A stretch of 58,988 nucleotides of DNA. It comes from JAWUWD01 sp034112085 (GTDB lineage: Bacteria > Bacteroidota > Bacteroidia > Cytophagales > Cyclobacteriaceae). The notes under the pieces were generated by a model. It saw nothing but the letters and a program-made list of their open reading frames with translations, was not told the origin of the DNA and ran no database searches. Positions 34,017-43,094 of this stretch are shown in pieces. Both the position numbers and the translations under genes were made by a program. The stretch spans positions 1 to 58,988 of the forward strand of contig JAWUWD010000009.1 of the NCBI GenBank assembly GCA_034112085.1. The letters are read 5' to 3'. Each line of letters starts with the position of its first letter. Within the stretch, counting starts at the first letter, position 1.

Positions 34017-35132
34017 CTATCTCACTAATTCAGCGATTTTTTCGCCCATCCTACTTCCAATGGCTACTCCCATTCCTCCAAGACGGACACCCAGCGTTAC
34101 CCGATCGCTTATCTTGCGCAGTATAGGCTGTTTATTTTGCCCAAAAGCCATAATACCAGACCATACATGATCAACCTCAAATGGCGTATTCGGTAAGATC
34201 ATTGATTTCAGTTCTTTCCTAAGAACCGTTAATATTTGTTCGTTGATTTCAAATGAATCAGTAGCCTCACTTTCGAAATCTAAATTTCGTCCTCCTCCAA
34301 AGATTACTCGATTTCCGTGATTACGGAAATAATAATAACCCTCGTCATAATGAAACACACCTTTGAACTTGAGCCCTTCGATTGGCTTGGTCACCAATAC
34401 AATCCCTCTTCCCGGGATAATATCTTCATCAGGAAGTAAGCTTGGTGTAAAAGCATTAGTGCAAATGATCAATTGATCAGCATTGAATGTTGTCTGATTG
34501 TTCGCTATGACCTTTACATGTTCCCCTTTATCCTCAAAGGAAGTTACTTCTACTCCAGTCAACATAGTCACTCCAAGTTCCTGAACATATCGCATCAGAG
34601 ATTGCATCATTTTTCCAGTGTCTATCTGTCCTTCATAAGGATTATAAACTACGGATTGGACTCCTTCATTATTAAATCCAAATTGATCTATCACTTTAGG
34701 TCTCGCAGTGAAAACAGGTTTATCAAAAAGAAAAGAAAGTTTTTTATTCATTGAATCGATCTCGTCCAAACAATAAGCTTCGTTTTCCCTTACAATCTCA
34801 TATCCTCCATGAGCGATAAAGCCTATACCCGTATCACCTAATCTATCTCTCAACTTTTGTAGACCTTTCCACCTTTCTTCCACGAGCTCCATGCTCACCT
34901 CCTCACCCATTGTGTTAACGTCAGAAAGTAACTCCGTAATGCTTCCAAAGCAGGCAAATCCAGCATTTTTGGTACTTGCACCAGTAGGGAAAATTCCCCT
35001 TTCCAAAACCAGCACACTGGCTTTATTATTTTCCTCTTTGATAGATGCTGCTGTCGACAGCCCTACGATCCCACCTCCTACTATTACGTAGTCGTAGTCT
35101 AAAAAATGTTCTCTTTCCCAAAAACTTAGCAT
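34017..35132 (-). CDS. FAD-dependent oxidoreductase, DAO family
   Basis: This 371-residue flavoprotein starts with a Rossmann dinucleotide-binding motif DYVIVGGGIVGLSTA and has the DAO-family sequences GASTKNAGFACFGS, GQIDTGKMMQSLMRY and a C-terminal HVWSGIMAFGQNKQPILRKI with LGGMGVAIGSRMGEKIAEL. Related enzymes oxidise amino or hydroxy acids such as glycine, sarcosine or D-amino acids. The substrate is not determined by the motifs. It is soluble, without a signal peptide, and divergent from the plus-strand DUF4442 gene across a 101-base interval. Confidence 0.88.
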   Translation of the reverse strand: MLSFWEREHFLDYDYVIVGGGIVGLSTAASIKEENNKASVLVLERGIFPTGASTKNAGFACFGSITELLSDVNTMGEEVSMELVEERWKGLQKLRDRLGDTGIGFIAHGGYEIVRENEAYCLDEIDSMNKKLSFLFDKPVFTARPKVIDQFGFNNEGVQSVVYNPYEGQIDTGKMMQSLMRYVQELGVTMLTGVEVTSFEDKGEHVKVIANNQTTFNADQLIICTNAFTPSLLPDEDIIPGRGIVLVTKPIEGLKFKGVFHYDEGYYYFRNHGNRVIFGGGRNLDFESEATDSFEINEQILTVLRKELKSMILPNTPFEVDHVWSGIMAFGQNKQPILRKISDRVTLGVRLGGMGVAIGSRMGEKIAELVR

Positions 35133-35233
35133 TGTCTTTCAGTTAATTTTCAGCAATTAACAAATTTCAAAATCTGTTATGAAATCAATTTTTGGATTTA
35201 TTGCTATATTTAGTTTTAACTAAACAATGATAA

Positions 35234-35743
35234 ATGCTCGATACAGCCGCGATCACTGAAAAAGCAAAAAAATCTAAGTTCTATTTGCGTTTACTCAACT
35301 TAGGACTTAACAAAATGATTCCTTTCAATAAGCCGCATGGGTTTAAAGTAGATCAAATAGAAGACTATCGTGTGAAGACATTGCTGCCGTACAGGAAAAG
35401 CAATTTTAATCACATCAAAGGAATTCATGCATGCGCATTAGCGACTGTTTCGGAATTCACCACGGGCTTTGTATTGATTTCTAGACTTGATCCTAAGAAA
35501 TACAGAATTATCATGAAAACCTTAGAGATGGAATATCACTATCAAGGAAAAATGGATTGTTATGGAGAGTTTGAAATCAGTGAAGAATGGATGGATGACA
35601 ATATTTATAACCCACTGAAATCAGTAGATGCAACCGTAATCATCTGTGAAATAAAAATACATGACAGTGAAGGTAATCATATCAGCACAGGAAAAGTCCA
35701 CTGGCAAGTGAAGTCATGGGACAAGGTGAAGACTAGGGTTTAG
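35234..35743 (+). CDS. DUF4442 hotdog-fold protein
   Basis: This 169-residue protein resembles DUF4442 members, predicted hotdog-fold proteins related to acyl-CoA thioesterases. Visible features are RVKTLLPYRKSNFNHIKGIH near the middle, ACALATVSEFTTGFVLISRL as the central helix and a C-terminal strand pair IKIHDSEGNHISTGKVHWQV. No enzyme activity is established for the family. It leads a run of plus-strand genes and is preceded by a divergent promoter region. Confidence 0.85.
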   Translation: MLDTAAITEKAKKSKFYLRLLNLGLNKMIPFNKPHGFKVDQIEDYRVKTLLPYRKSNFNHIKGIHACALATVSEFTTGFVLISRLDPKKYRIIMKTLEMEYHYQGKMDCYGEFEISEEWMDDNIYNPLKSVDATVIICEIKIHDSEGNHISTGKVHWQVKSWDKVKTRV

Positions 35744-35808
35744 ATTCTAGAAACTAGAGATTGGAAAGAAATGTTTTGATCATTTCTCAGATCGTTAAAT
35801 TTAAGAAT

Positions 35809-36288
35809 ATGAATAGCAGAAAAATAGATCAGCTTTTATCAGAGTATGGAGAAAGTCATCAAAATCCCACAAATAAATTCATCCACTGGATTTGTGTTCC
35901 TGCTATCTTCTTTAGTATAGTTGGACTATTTTGGAGTATTCCCAATGGCTTGTTACTTGGACTTTATGCACATCCATTCTTCACGTGGGCAACAGTTGCT
36001 CTAATTATAGTATTGATTTATTATACTACATTATCTATTTCTCTAATGGTAGGGATGGGAGGTTTTTCATTTCTATGCCTCTACTTTGCTCATTTACTTT
36101 CACAATGGGAGTTTGCTCCACTTTGGTTGATTTCAATTGTTATATTTATTGCCGCATGGATAGTCCAATTTATCGGTCATAATATCGAAGGAAAAAAACC
36201 CTCTTTTTTGAAAGACGTCCAATTTCTCATGATAGGCCCAGCTTGGCTAATGCATTTTATTTATAAAAAAATCGGGCTTCCTTATTAA
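35809..36288 (+). CDS. Mpo1-like (DUF962) membrane protein
   Basis: This 159-residue protein has the DUF962 signature HQNPTNKFIHWICVPAIF at the N-terminus and WIVQFIGHNIEGKKPSF later, with histidines that bind iron in yeast Mpo1. It has four membrane segments between them. Yeast Mpo1 is a dioxygenase in 2-hydroxy fatty acid alpha-oxidation; the bacterial role is unproven. The start is placed at ATG 35809 (MNSRKIDQLL), since the longer frame begins at a TTG and adds 16 unconserved residues. Confidence 0.9.
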   Translation: MNSRKIDQLLSEYGESHQNPTNKFIHWICVPAIFFSIVGLFWSIPNGLLLGLYAHPFFTWATVALIIVLIYYTTLSISLMVGMGGFSFLCLYFAHLLSQWEFAPLWLISIVIFIAAWIVQFIGHNIEGKKPSFLKDVQFLMIGPAWLMHFIYKKIGLPY

Positions 36289-36307
36289 GCCTTTGATATC
36301 TTTGGGC

Positions 36308-36715
36308 ATGGGTCAACTATCTCCTAGTATCATTACATTTCCAACATTCGAGAACAATGACAGCTTTCTCAGTATAGGTGAATACAACCAGCATATTCCT
36401 TTCGCTATTGAGCGAATCTATTGGAGCTATGGCAATGTAAGAACCACAGAGAGAGGTGATCACTTTCATCCCAATTCTGAAAGAGTGATTATCTGTATGA
36501 TGGAGAATATTGAAATCACCTTGGAGAACCTAAAAGGTGAAACAACTCACTACAAACTTACTAACCCGAATCAAGGGTTAATCATCCCAAAAAATCATTG
36601 GATTTCGATGAAACTAGAAGCTAAGGCAATCATGTTGGCGATTGCCTCTTCCAAATTCAGTGAAAATGAGTCAATAAAAGACCGCTCTCAATTCGAAGAC
36701 TTGAAAAATGGCTGA
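36308..36715 (+). CDS. FdtA/QdtA-like sugar 3,4-ketoisomerase (cupin)
   Basis: This 135-residue cupin resembles dTDP-4-oxo-6-deoxyglucose 3,4-ketoisomerases (WxcM-like C-terminal family). The characteristic active-site motif R-G-x-H-x-H is present as ERGDHFHPNSERVI, preceded by IPFAIERIYWSYG and followed by GLIIPKNHWISMKL. Such enzymes give 3-oxo-6-deoxy sugars that are aminated and acylated for surface glycans. The GNAT-like gene overlaps its last codons and the glycosyltransferase follows, so it is the first gene of a surface-sugar operon. The ATG at 36308 is preferred to a TTG 5 codons upstream. No dTDP-sugar synthase or aminotransferase lies nearby. Confidence 0.82.
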   Translation: MGQLSPSIITFPTFENNDSFLSIGEYNQHIPFAIERIYWSYGNVRTTERGDHFHPNSERVIICMMENIEITLENLKGETTHYKLTNPNQGLIIPKNHWISMKLEAKAIMLAIASSKFSENESIKDRSQFEDLKNG

Positions 36716-37649
36716 GCTACTGTACCAAGATGATGGCTTTGAAGTACGCTTGGAAAGTTCACATTCCATTGAGCATCAAAAGTTATTATTCTTTCATTCA
36801 AATGAATTTATAAACAGGGATAAGGAATCATCTCCTCTTTTCTTCAACTTGTATGCTGATGGAAAGAGTTTAGCCAGCATTGTTTTTGAAGTAGTCGATC
36901 AAGAAGCTATTAGCTTGCCTCAAAGTCCCTTTGGTGGCGTTATAACAGGAGAACCAATTAATGAAGAATTGATGATATCGTTATTAACAATTGTAAAAAA
37001 ATTCTTTCAAAACAAGCAACAAAAAATTCATATCACAACATATCCTGATAGCTATAAAGCACCTAATAATAGAATAAATACTGTATTTATCACTCTGGGG
37101 TTTCAAACAAGTTGTAGTAACATTAATCAACATATTGTTATTGATCAAGATAAGCTCAGCACAAAAATGAATAACAGTCGTATAAAGCAACTGAACTTAT
37201 GTATCGATAGTGGATATCAATTCAAAAAACTGAAACCTTCATTTCTAGAACAATCTTATGGCCTAATTGAAGAGTGTTTGAAAGTGAAAGGGTACCCGCT
37301 TACAATGTCATTGAACAATCTAAAAGAGATGTTTAACACCTTTCCAGATCGTTATTTGATATTTGGAGTTTTTGAAAAAAACATCATAATCGCTACAGCC
37401 ATTAGTGTTAATGTAAATGATAAAATATTATACAATTTTTATCATGGTGATAATCTTAATAATAGACAGCATAGTCCAATGACTTTACTGATTTCTGGTA
37501 TTTATGCATATTGTCAACAAGAAAATTTCGAAGTTCTAGATTTAGGCATTTCGACAGATCAAGGAGTCTTAAATGAAGGATTGTTTTATTTCAAACGTTC
37601 TTGTGGTGCAGTATCTTCAGATAAGATTAGCTATGAACTAAAAGCATGA
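36708..37649 (+). CDS. GNAT/FemAB-like acyltransferase
   Basis: This 313-residue protein has no strong single motif. Its layout, with an N-terminal segment SLPQSPFGGVITGEPINEEL and a C-terminal half IIIATAISVNVNDKILYNFY followed by SPMTLLISGIYAYCQQENFE and LDLGISTDQGVLNEGLFYFK, matches the double GNAT fold of FemAB-like and related acyltransferases in glycan loci. It may acylate an amino sugar. Its ATG overlaps the last 8 bases of the isomerase gene, and its own last 4 bases overlap the glycosyltransferase start (ATGA). The function is inferred from neighbourhood as much as from sequence. Confidence 0.7.
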   Translation: MAELLYQDDGFEVRLESSHSIEHQKLLFFHSNEFINRDKESSPLFFNLYADGKSLASIVFEVVDQEAISLPQSPFGGVITGEPINEELMISLLTIVKKFFQNKQQKIHITTYPDSYKAPNNRINTVFITLGFQTSCSNINQHIVIDQDKLSTKMNNSRIKQLNLCIDSGYQFKKLKPSFLEQSYGLIEECLKVKGYPLTMSLNNLKEMFNTFPDRYLIFGVFEKNIIIATAISVNVNDKILYNFYHGDNLNNRQHSPMTLLISGIYAYCQQENFEVLDLGISTDQGVLNEGLFYFKRSCGAVSSDKISYELKA

Positions 37650-38509
37650 GTACTCCACTAGTAACCGTCATTTGCCTTTGCTTTAATCAGGGAGATTATG
37701 TCCTTGCCGCAATTCAATCGGTGATGAGCCAAAGCTATCAGAATGTTCAGCTTATTATTATTGACGATGCAAGTACTGATGGAAGTGTCTCAGTTATAGA
37801 GGATTTTCTGAATACACATCCTGAAATTCCATTCATAAAACAAGCAGAGAATACTGGAAATTGCAAAGCATTTAATCAAGCCTTGAAATTCGCAAAAGGG
37901 GAATACATCATTGATCTTGCGGCAGATGATGTATTGCTTCCTGAACGGATCCAGCAAGGGGTCAGCACCTTCGCAAGCAATGATTCTGAATACGGTGTCA
38001 ACTTTAGTGACGCTGCCTATATCAATGAAAAGAGTGAGGTGATTAAGCAACATTATGACAGAGATACATCCGGACAACTTATTTCAGAGGTTCCTCAAGG
38101 CGATGTTTTCAAAGATGTAGTTCAATCATACTTTATCTGCTCACCAACCACTATGATCAAAAAATCTCTATTTGACGAGTTAGGCGGTTATGATGAATCA
38201 CTCGTTTATGAAGATTTTGATCTTTGGGTAAGAGCCTCCAGAAATTGGAAGTTCTGCTATACTGACCATATCCTGGTTCATAAACGTGTTTTGCCAAATT
38301 CACATGGACAGCAACAGTACAAAAGAGGCAATCTACAAATGCTATCCACTTATCGCGTATGCGTTAAGGCACTTCAGCTATGCAAAAATAGAAGTGAATA
38401 TAAGGCTCTAAGAAAACGAATTCAATACGAGCTGAAGCACGCTATATGGCTACTAAAACTATCGCTTTCCTTCAAGTACTTTAGCTTATGGATAAAATCG
38501 ATGCGTTGA
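37646..38509 (+). CDS. Family 2 glycosyltransferase (GT2)
   Basis: This 287-residue GT-A enzyme has the N-terminal pattern PLVTVICLCFNQGDYVLAAI, the nucleotide-sugar segment IIIDDASTDGS, the D-x-D-like ADDVLLPERI and the acceptor-side EDFDLWVRASR (ED motif). It transfers a sugar to a surface glycan, perhaps the modified sugar made by the two genes before it. It overlaps the GNAT-like gene by 4 bases. No membrane segment is evident, so it is cytoplasmic or peripheral. Confidence 0.93.
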   Translation: MSTPLVTVICLCFNQGDYVLAAIQSVMSQSYQNVQLIIIDDASTDGSVSVIEDFLNTHPEIPFIKQAENTGNCKAFNQALKFAKGEYIIDLAADDVLLPERIQQGVSTFASNDSEYGVNFSDAAYINEKSEVIKQHYDRDTSGQLISEVPQGDVFKDVVQSYFICSPTTMIKKSLFDELGGYDESLVYEDFDLWVRASRNWKFCYTDHILVHKRVLPNSHGQQQYKRGNLQMLSTYRVCVKALQLCKNRSEYKALRKRIQYELKHAIWLLKLSLSFKYFSLWIKSMR

Positions 38510-38566
38510 TACATTTATTTAATCAACTCCCTTTTGCCAATCCGACTTTCACATGTACTTTCGTGC

Positions 38567-39901
38567 ATGTCAGAAAGTTATTCTCTTCATTATAAAAAGA
38601 ATTTCAACCTTGCCTATCCAGTCATGCTTAGCCAGCTTGGACATGTATTGGTAGGAGTTGCTGACAATATCATGGTTGGAAAGCTAGGGGCGGTTCCTCT
38701 AGCTGCCGCATCACTGGCGAATGCAGTATTTTTCTTGCTACTTACTTTTGGAATTGGCGTTTCCTATGCCATTACTCCGTTGGTTGCTGAAGCAGATGGC
38801 GCCAATGATCGTTCCGCAATATCATTGGTTCTCAAACACGGTCTTCTTATCAATATTATAACTGGGGTTTTTCTCTTTATCGTAGTTCTTTCTGGAGGTA
38901 ATGTTTTACAACACATGAACCAACCAGAAGATGTTGTTGCCTTGGCGATACCCTATTTAGGAGTTATTACGCTGTCAATAATTCCTTTTATGGTATTTCA
39001 AACCTTTCGTCAGTTTGCGGAAGGGCTATCGATGACTAAGCAAGCCATGTATATCACCGTAATAGCGAATATTATCAATATCATCCTCAATTACATTTTC
39101 ATCTATGGCAAGCTTGGTATTCCTGCTATGGGACTTTTGGGTGCCGGATGGGCAACATTTATATCGCGCGTTTTAATGGGAGTTATGATGATGAGCCTCG
39201 TTTATTATCACAGCGAATTTAAGTCATATCGAGATGGCTTCTCATTGAAAAATTATTCAATGCCATTCATTAAAAAAATGTTGGCCATAGGTGTTCCAGC
39301 AGCTTTCCAATTTGCATTTGAGGTAAGTGCTTTTGCCGGTGCTGCTATTATGATTGGCTGGCTTGGAGCCAACTCACTTGCAGCACACCAGATAGCTCTT
39401 AACATGGTCTCCATCAGCTATATGATGGCGACTGGTCTTTCATCTGCTGCCACGATTAGAGTAGGGAATCAGTTAGGAAGAAATGATATCAATACTTTGA
39501 GAAGAGCTGCCTTTACCATATTCATTATGGTAGGGATATTCATGACCATATGCGGATTGCTCTTTTACTTTGGAAGGTACTATCTACCTACCTTTTACAT
39601 CAATGATCTAGACGTAATCAACTTAAGTGCTTCGCTAATTGTTATTGCCGCAATTTTCCAGCTATCTGATGGGGTACAGGTAGTGAGTCTAGGTGCCTTA
39701 CGTGGCCTAAAAGATGTGAAAACTCCAACGGTATATACATTCATTGCTTATTGGGTACTTGGGCTCCCTGTCGGGTATTGGTTGGGCTTTAAAATGGATT
39801 TTGGTGCGGAAGGGATCTGGATAGGACTTCTCATTGGGCTCACTGTAGCAGCCGTCATGTTGTCGTTCAGATTCAACAGAATCACCAAACGCTTGTTGTG
39901 A
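38567..39901 (+). CDS. MATE-family multidrug/Na+ efflux transporter
   Basis: This is a 444-residue, 12-segment protein of the MATE family. The two halves each begin with characteristic sequences: LAYPVMLSQLGHVLVGVADN with IMVGKLGAVPLAAASLANAV, and IGVPAAFQFAFEVSAFAGAA with IMIGWLGANSLAAHQIALNM. It exports cationic compounds in exchange for Na+ or H+. The start is placed at ATG 38567 (MSESYSLHYKKN), 11 codons inside a frame opened by a TTG. It follows the GT2 gene by 57 bases but is probably functionally separate. Confidence 0.92.
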   Translation: MSESYSLHYKKNFNLAYPVMLSQLGHVLVGVADNIMVGKLGAVPLAAASLANAVFFLLLTFGIGVSYAITPLVAEADGANDRSAISLVLKHGLLINIITGVFLFIVVLSGGNVLQHMNQPEDVVALAIPYLGVITLSIIPFMVFQTFRQFAEGLSMTKQAMYITVIANIINIILNYIFIYGKLGIPAMGLLGAGWATFISRVLMGVMMMSLVYYHSEFKSYRDGFSLKNYSMPFIKKMLAIGVPAAFQFAFEVSAFAGAAIMIGWLGANSLAAHQIALNMVSISYMMATGLSSAATIRVGNQLGRNDINTLRRAAFTIFIMVGIFMTICGLLFYFGRYYLPTFYINDLDVINLSASLIVIAAIFQLSDGVQVVSLGALRGLKDVKTPTVYTFIAYWVLGLPVGYWLGFKMDFGAEGIWIGLLIGLTVAAVMLSFRFNRITKRLL

Positions 39902-40010
39902 GGTATGAGAAGTTGAATCTTAACATTTGTAAAATACTCCGTCCTCCTTGGTGCCACAATTCGGTTGACGCTATATTTTATTATATTAGAAGAACTATCC
40001 ACCCCTCTAC

Positions 40011-40568
40011 ATGGAAGAAAGAACATCCAAACCTTCAAGTGCCTCACAAACTACCATCACAGAATTGATGATTCCTTCATACGCGAATTTTGGAGGGAAA
40101 ATACATGGAGGTATTTTACTTTCGATGATGGATAAAGTAGCCTACGCATGTGCTACGAAACATTCTAGAGCTTACTGTGTGACAGTATCAGTAGACACAG
40201 TTGATTTCCTGCAACCCGTTGAGGTCGGTGATCTGGTATCACTTCATGCCTCGGTCAACTATGTAGGTCGCAGCTCTATGGTGATAGGTATCAAAGTGAT
40301 CGCTGAGAATGTTAAACAAGGACATGTCAAACACACCAATACTTGCTACTTCACTATGGTAGCTAAAGATGAAGAAGGAAACACTGTTGCTGTTCCAATA
40401 TTAGCACTAGAATCCAAAGATGAAGTCAGACGATTTGTGGAAGCTATACAGCGTAAAGAGCTTAAGTTCTCCAGCAATGCAGAAATGGAAAAAGCTAAGT
40501 CGAAACTTAGCTTACAATCTGCCTTAGAACTTTTGAAGGGTGAAAGATGTGAGGTGAAGTTGCCTTGA
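40011..40568 (+). CDS. Acyl-CoA thioesterase, hotdog fold (YciA/Acot type)
   Basis: This 185-residue protein has the YciA/BACH-type hotdog sequence: YANFGGKIHGGILLSMMDKV (with the HGG loop), ATKHSRAYCVTVSVDTVDFL and QPVEVGDLVSLHASVNYVGR. It hydrolyses acyl-CoA thioesters in the cytoplasm. It ends next to the stop codon of a convergent minus-strand gene (40568 versus 40569), with no intergenic space. Confidence 0.92.
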   Translation: MEERTSKPSSASQTTITELMIPSYANFGGKIHGGILLSMMDKVAYACATKHSRAYCVTVSVDTVDFLQPVEVGDLVSLHASVNYVGRSSMVIGIKVIAENVKQGHVKHTNTCYFTMVAKDEEGNTVAVPILALESKDEVRRFVEAIQRKELKFSSNAEMEKAKSKLSLQSALELLKGERCEVKLP

Positions 40569-41300
40569 TTACAACAGAGATTCGTAATATTTCATCAACT
40601 CAATCACATCTTTTTCTTTCTTTAATTTCAGTTTGTACTTTTTTTGATAGATCTGTATAGAATTGTAGTAATCACCAAAAACAGACTTATTTTTCCTCAA
40701 TGAAGGGCTAAGTTTATAAAAAGTATCACCATCGCTAAGTAAATAATAAGTTTGCTTAATATGTATTTTATTGTTCTTTTCCCCCATATCCAAAGCTGCA
40801 ACATAAGTTGCAGCTTTCAATTCAAGATAATACTCTTTATATAGGGAAGTGTTATTCCCTATATAAAGTCTGTTTAAGATTGTCCTTGGATTACTATTTT
40901 TAGCTTTTGGGAGATACCGACTATTTATAAAATGCAATGTGTCATCTATATTGTTTCTTCTCCATGAGAAAGTTTTTATCTTTTCCAAAGGACAAATTTT
41001 TACTTGTCCCTCAAATTTTATTTCCAACTGTTTATTTTTCAAATCATACTTCATAGGATGCCCTATCAGTTCCATATTGGTAAAAAGGACTAATTTACCC
41101 AGCATCCATTCATCATTTATATAGGTATTACCTACAGTCTTAGCCGGGGCAAGTGGTAATTCATCTATTATCCCTCCAGGATTAACCCCTCTGTCTATTA
41201 TACCAACTTTTCCAGCGTCTTGTGCAACACTTGTTTTTTGAAAAATCAAGAAAAGTACGATAATCCAAAATAATTTAGAATATGTATATGTTCTTAACAT
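40569..41300 (-). CDS. Secreted protein of unknown function
   Basis: This 243-residue protein has an N-terminal signal peptide (KLFWIIVLFLIFQKTSVAQ, cleavage likely after VAQ) and then a region with a short basic central part. The middle holds a repeated lysine/aspartate-rich beta segment (LKNKQLEIKFEGQVKICPLE) and a C-terminal helix KKEKDVIELMKYYESLL. Proteins of this layout are common in Bacteroidota but I cannot name a family. The start is an ATG with a well-formed signal peptide. It is convergent with the thioesterase gene. Confidence 0.7.
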   Translation of the reverse strand: MLRTYTYSKLFWIIVLFLIFQKTSVAQDAGKVGIIDRGVNPGGIIDELPLAPAKTVGNTYINDEWMLGKLVLFTNMELIGHPMKYDLKNKQLEIKFEGQVKICPLEKIKTFSWRRNNIDDTLHFINSRYLPKAKNSNPRTILNRLYIGNNTSLYKEYYLELKAATYVAALDMGEKNNKIHIKQTYYLLSDGDTFYKLSPSLRKNKSVFGDYYNSIQIYQKKYKLKLKKEKDVIELMKYYESLL

Positions 41301-41327
41301 ATTAGTGAATTTAGAATACCTGATATA

Positions 41328-43010
41328 TTATAACTTAAGAAATTTAAGGACTCTTTCCCCATATCTAACAAAATATACTCCAGCTTCCAGATTCTCAAAA
41401 TGCAATTGAATTCTATCTGTTTTCTCAATAATAGAGGCCCCAATTCTATTGCCGAATGCATCATAAATATCAATATTGACCTCTATCAAACCTTCATAAT
41501 TTTTTATAGTTACTACGTCTCCTTGGACAGGATTAGGGTAAATCAATAATATTTTTAGGTCATTCTCGTAGATTCCCGTAACAGTTTCAACATCAGGACC
41601 AAGCTCTAAAGGCTCTCCAGCTTCTAATACCTTTCCCTCAAATGCCGGATAGTCAAGACCCAACCTAAGAATGTGAAATACTGAATTAACTCCTGTAGGT
41701 GACTCTCCTTGTGTCAAGACATCATCAGGGGTGACCGGATTGACATATTTCCATACAACATTTTGCAATTCATCAATTTCGAAAAACGTGCCAAATGGGC
41801 CATTACAAATTAACATATTACCATTCGGTAACTGTTGAGCACTAGAAAATCTAGGCGCGAAAAATTCAGCAGGAATAACCGCTGTATATTCGAAAACAAC
41901 ATCCAAAGGCTCAAATGTACCATCGGCACCTATTAGGTAATTACCGGCTCCATCGAGAACCGGATCAAGTATTTCCACAGAAGAATAATCGCCTTCTGGC
42001 CGGTCTTTTCCGTTGTTGAAAATCACAATTCTCCCCTCATTAGGAAGCCCTTCAGGTATCCAGTGAACATTGTGTTGATTAAAAAACTTCCTGTCGCTAT
42101 CAGTGGCATTACGCCTAAATACTTTAGGATTTCCCCATCGATATAATAAATCTCCACCTTTTTCAGAGTTTCCTCCTGTATGATTGCTTGATTCTTCAAG
42201 ATTGGTACTATGATCAATAATCCATAATTCACCAAACGCATGAACACTCAAAACAATTTGGTCCAACGTAGGATTGTAATCTATTGCATTCATATGATTC
42301 CAATCAGGATTTGAAGGACTTGAAGGCTTAACAAAATTAACATCAACAAGTTCAGGATGGTCTTCAACCACACCGTAGTTATCCTTAGTGGCATCATAAT
42401 CTTGAATCAAATGATCCCAAACATGCCATTCCCAAACAATGGTGCCTCCAGAACTCCCTTCTGGGGCTACTTCAACCACATGATCAGGCCATAGTTCATT
42501 AGTTGCTACATCTATGTTGTCCGGATTACGCCCTGCCTGTATGGCCTCTTCTCTTGTTTTTACCTCCCAAGCCAAAATCAGCACATTGCCATTGGGTAAT
42601 ACTTGAAAATCATGATGTTGTCTTTTGGTTAAGTCAGCATACTCATATTCCCAAATCAACTCACTATCCCAGCCATAACGCTCTATTCTACCACCAGCAC
42701 CACCAGCATTAATATGGGTCTTAATTGGACCGACATCAACCCGACCAGTGCGGTATAATGTACCATCTTCATTCAAATAAACAGTGTGTCCGGGAACAGA
42801 TATACCCTGCCAAGAATGCACCAATTTCCCAGCATTATTAATCAAAAATGTCTCTTTTTGGGCTGTTGGAGAAAATAAAGTGTATCCCTCATAGGCATCA
42901 TCATTATTAATGAAAAGACCTATTGTTTGAACTGTAGTATTTTGACAATATATAGAACCATACATTCCCAGAAACAGCATCTGAACAAATATTTTTTTAA
43001 GATTTTTCAA
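41328..43010 (-). CDS. Arylsulfotransferase-like protein with T9SS C-terminal sorting domain
   Basis: This 560-residue secreted protein resembles bacterial arylsulfate sulfotransferases: QHHDFQVLPNGNVLILAWEV, DWNHMNAIDYNPTLDQIVLS, FFNQHNVHWIPEGLPNEGR and QLPNGNMLICNGPFGTFFEI mark blades of the six-bladed propeller. Such enzymes move sulfate between phenolic compounds. I cannot confirm the catalytic His/Arg set by alignment. The last 80 residues (LLIYPNPVQGDVV... GVYFVRYGERVLKFLKL) form a type A T9SS domain, so the protein is surface-bound or secreted. The start is set at TTG 43010 (signal MKNLKKIFVQMLFLGMYGSI with Met for TTG), since the longer GTG-started frame lies inside a terminator hairpin. 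It lies just beyond that terminator from the SusCD operon. Confidence 0.82.
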   Translation of the reverse strand: MKNLKKIFVQMLFLGMYGSIYCQNTTVQTIGLFINNDDAYEGYTLFSPTAQKETFLINNAGKLVHSWQGISVPGHTVYLNEDGTLYRTGRVDVGPIKTHINAGGAGGRIERYGWDSELIWEYEYADLTKRQHHDFQVLPNGNVLILAWEVKTREEAIQAGRNPDNIDVATNELWPDHVVEVAPEGSSGGTIVWEWHVWDHLIQDYDATKDNYGVVEDHPELVDVNFVKPSSPSNPDWNHMNAIDYNPTLDQIVLSVHAFGELWIIDHSTNLEESSNHTGGNSEKGGDLLYRWGNPKVFRRNATDSDRKFFNQHNVHWIPEGLPNEGRIVIFNNGKDRPEGDYSSVEILDPVLDGAGNYLIGADGTFEPLDVVFEYTAVIPAEFFAPRFSSAQQLPNGNMLICNGPFGTFFEIDELQNVVWKYVNPVTPDDVLTQGESPTGVNSVFHILRLGLDYPAFEGKVLEAGEPLELGPDVETVTGIYENDLKILLIYPNPVQGDVVTIKNYEGLIEVNIDIYDAFGNRIGASIIEKTDRIQLHFENLEAGVYFVRYGERVLKFLKL

Positions 43011-43040
43011 AACATAACTATTTAAAATTTGTAATTTAAT

Positions 43041-43072
43041 AAAAAAGGCCACACTGATGTGTAGCCCTTTTT
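43041..43072 (-). terminator. Intrinsic terminator of the SusCD operon
   Basis: On the minus strand a 14-bp stem (AAAAAGGGCTACAC pairing with GTGTGGCCTTTTTT, two wobbles) encloses the loop ATCA and is followed by TTTTTTATT-like sequence. It lies 23 bases after the stop of the 43095-44552 gene and about 30 bases before the arylsulfotransferase-like start. Confidence 0.9.
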
Positions 43073-43094
43073 ACAAACATATTTACCCAAATGG

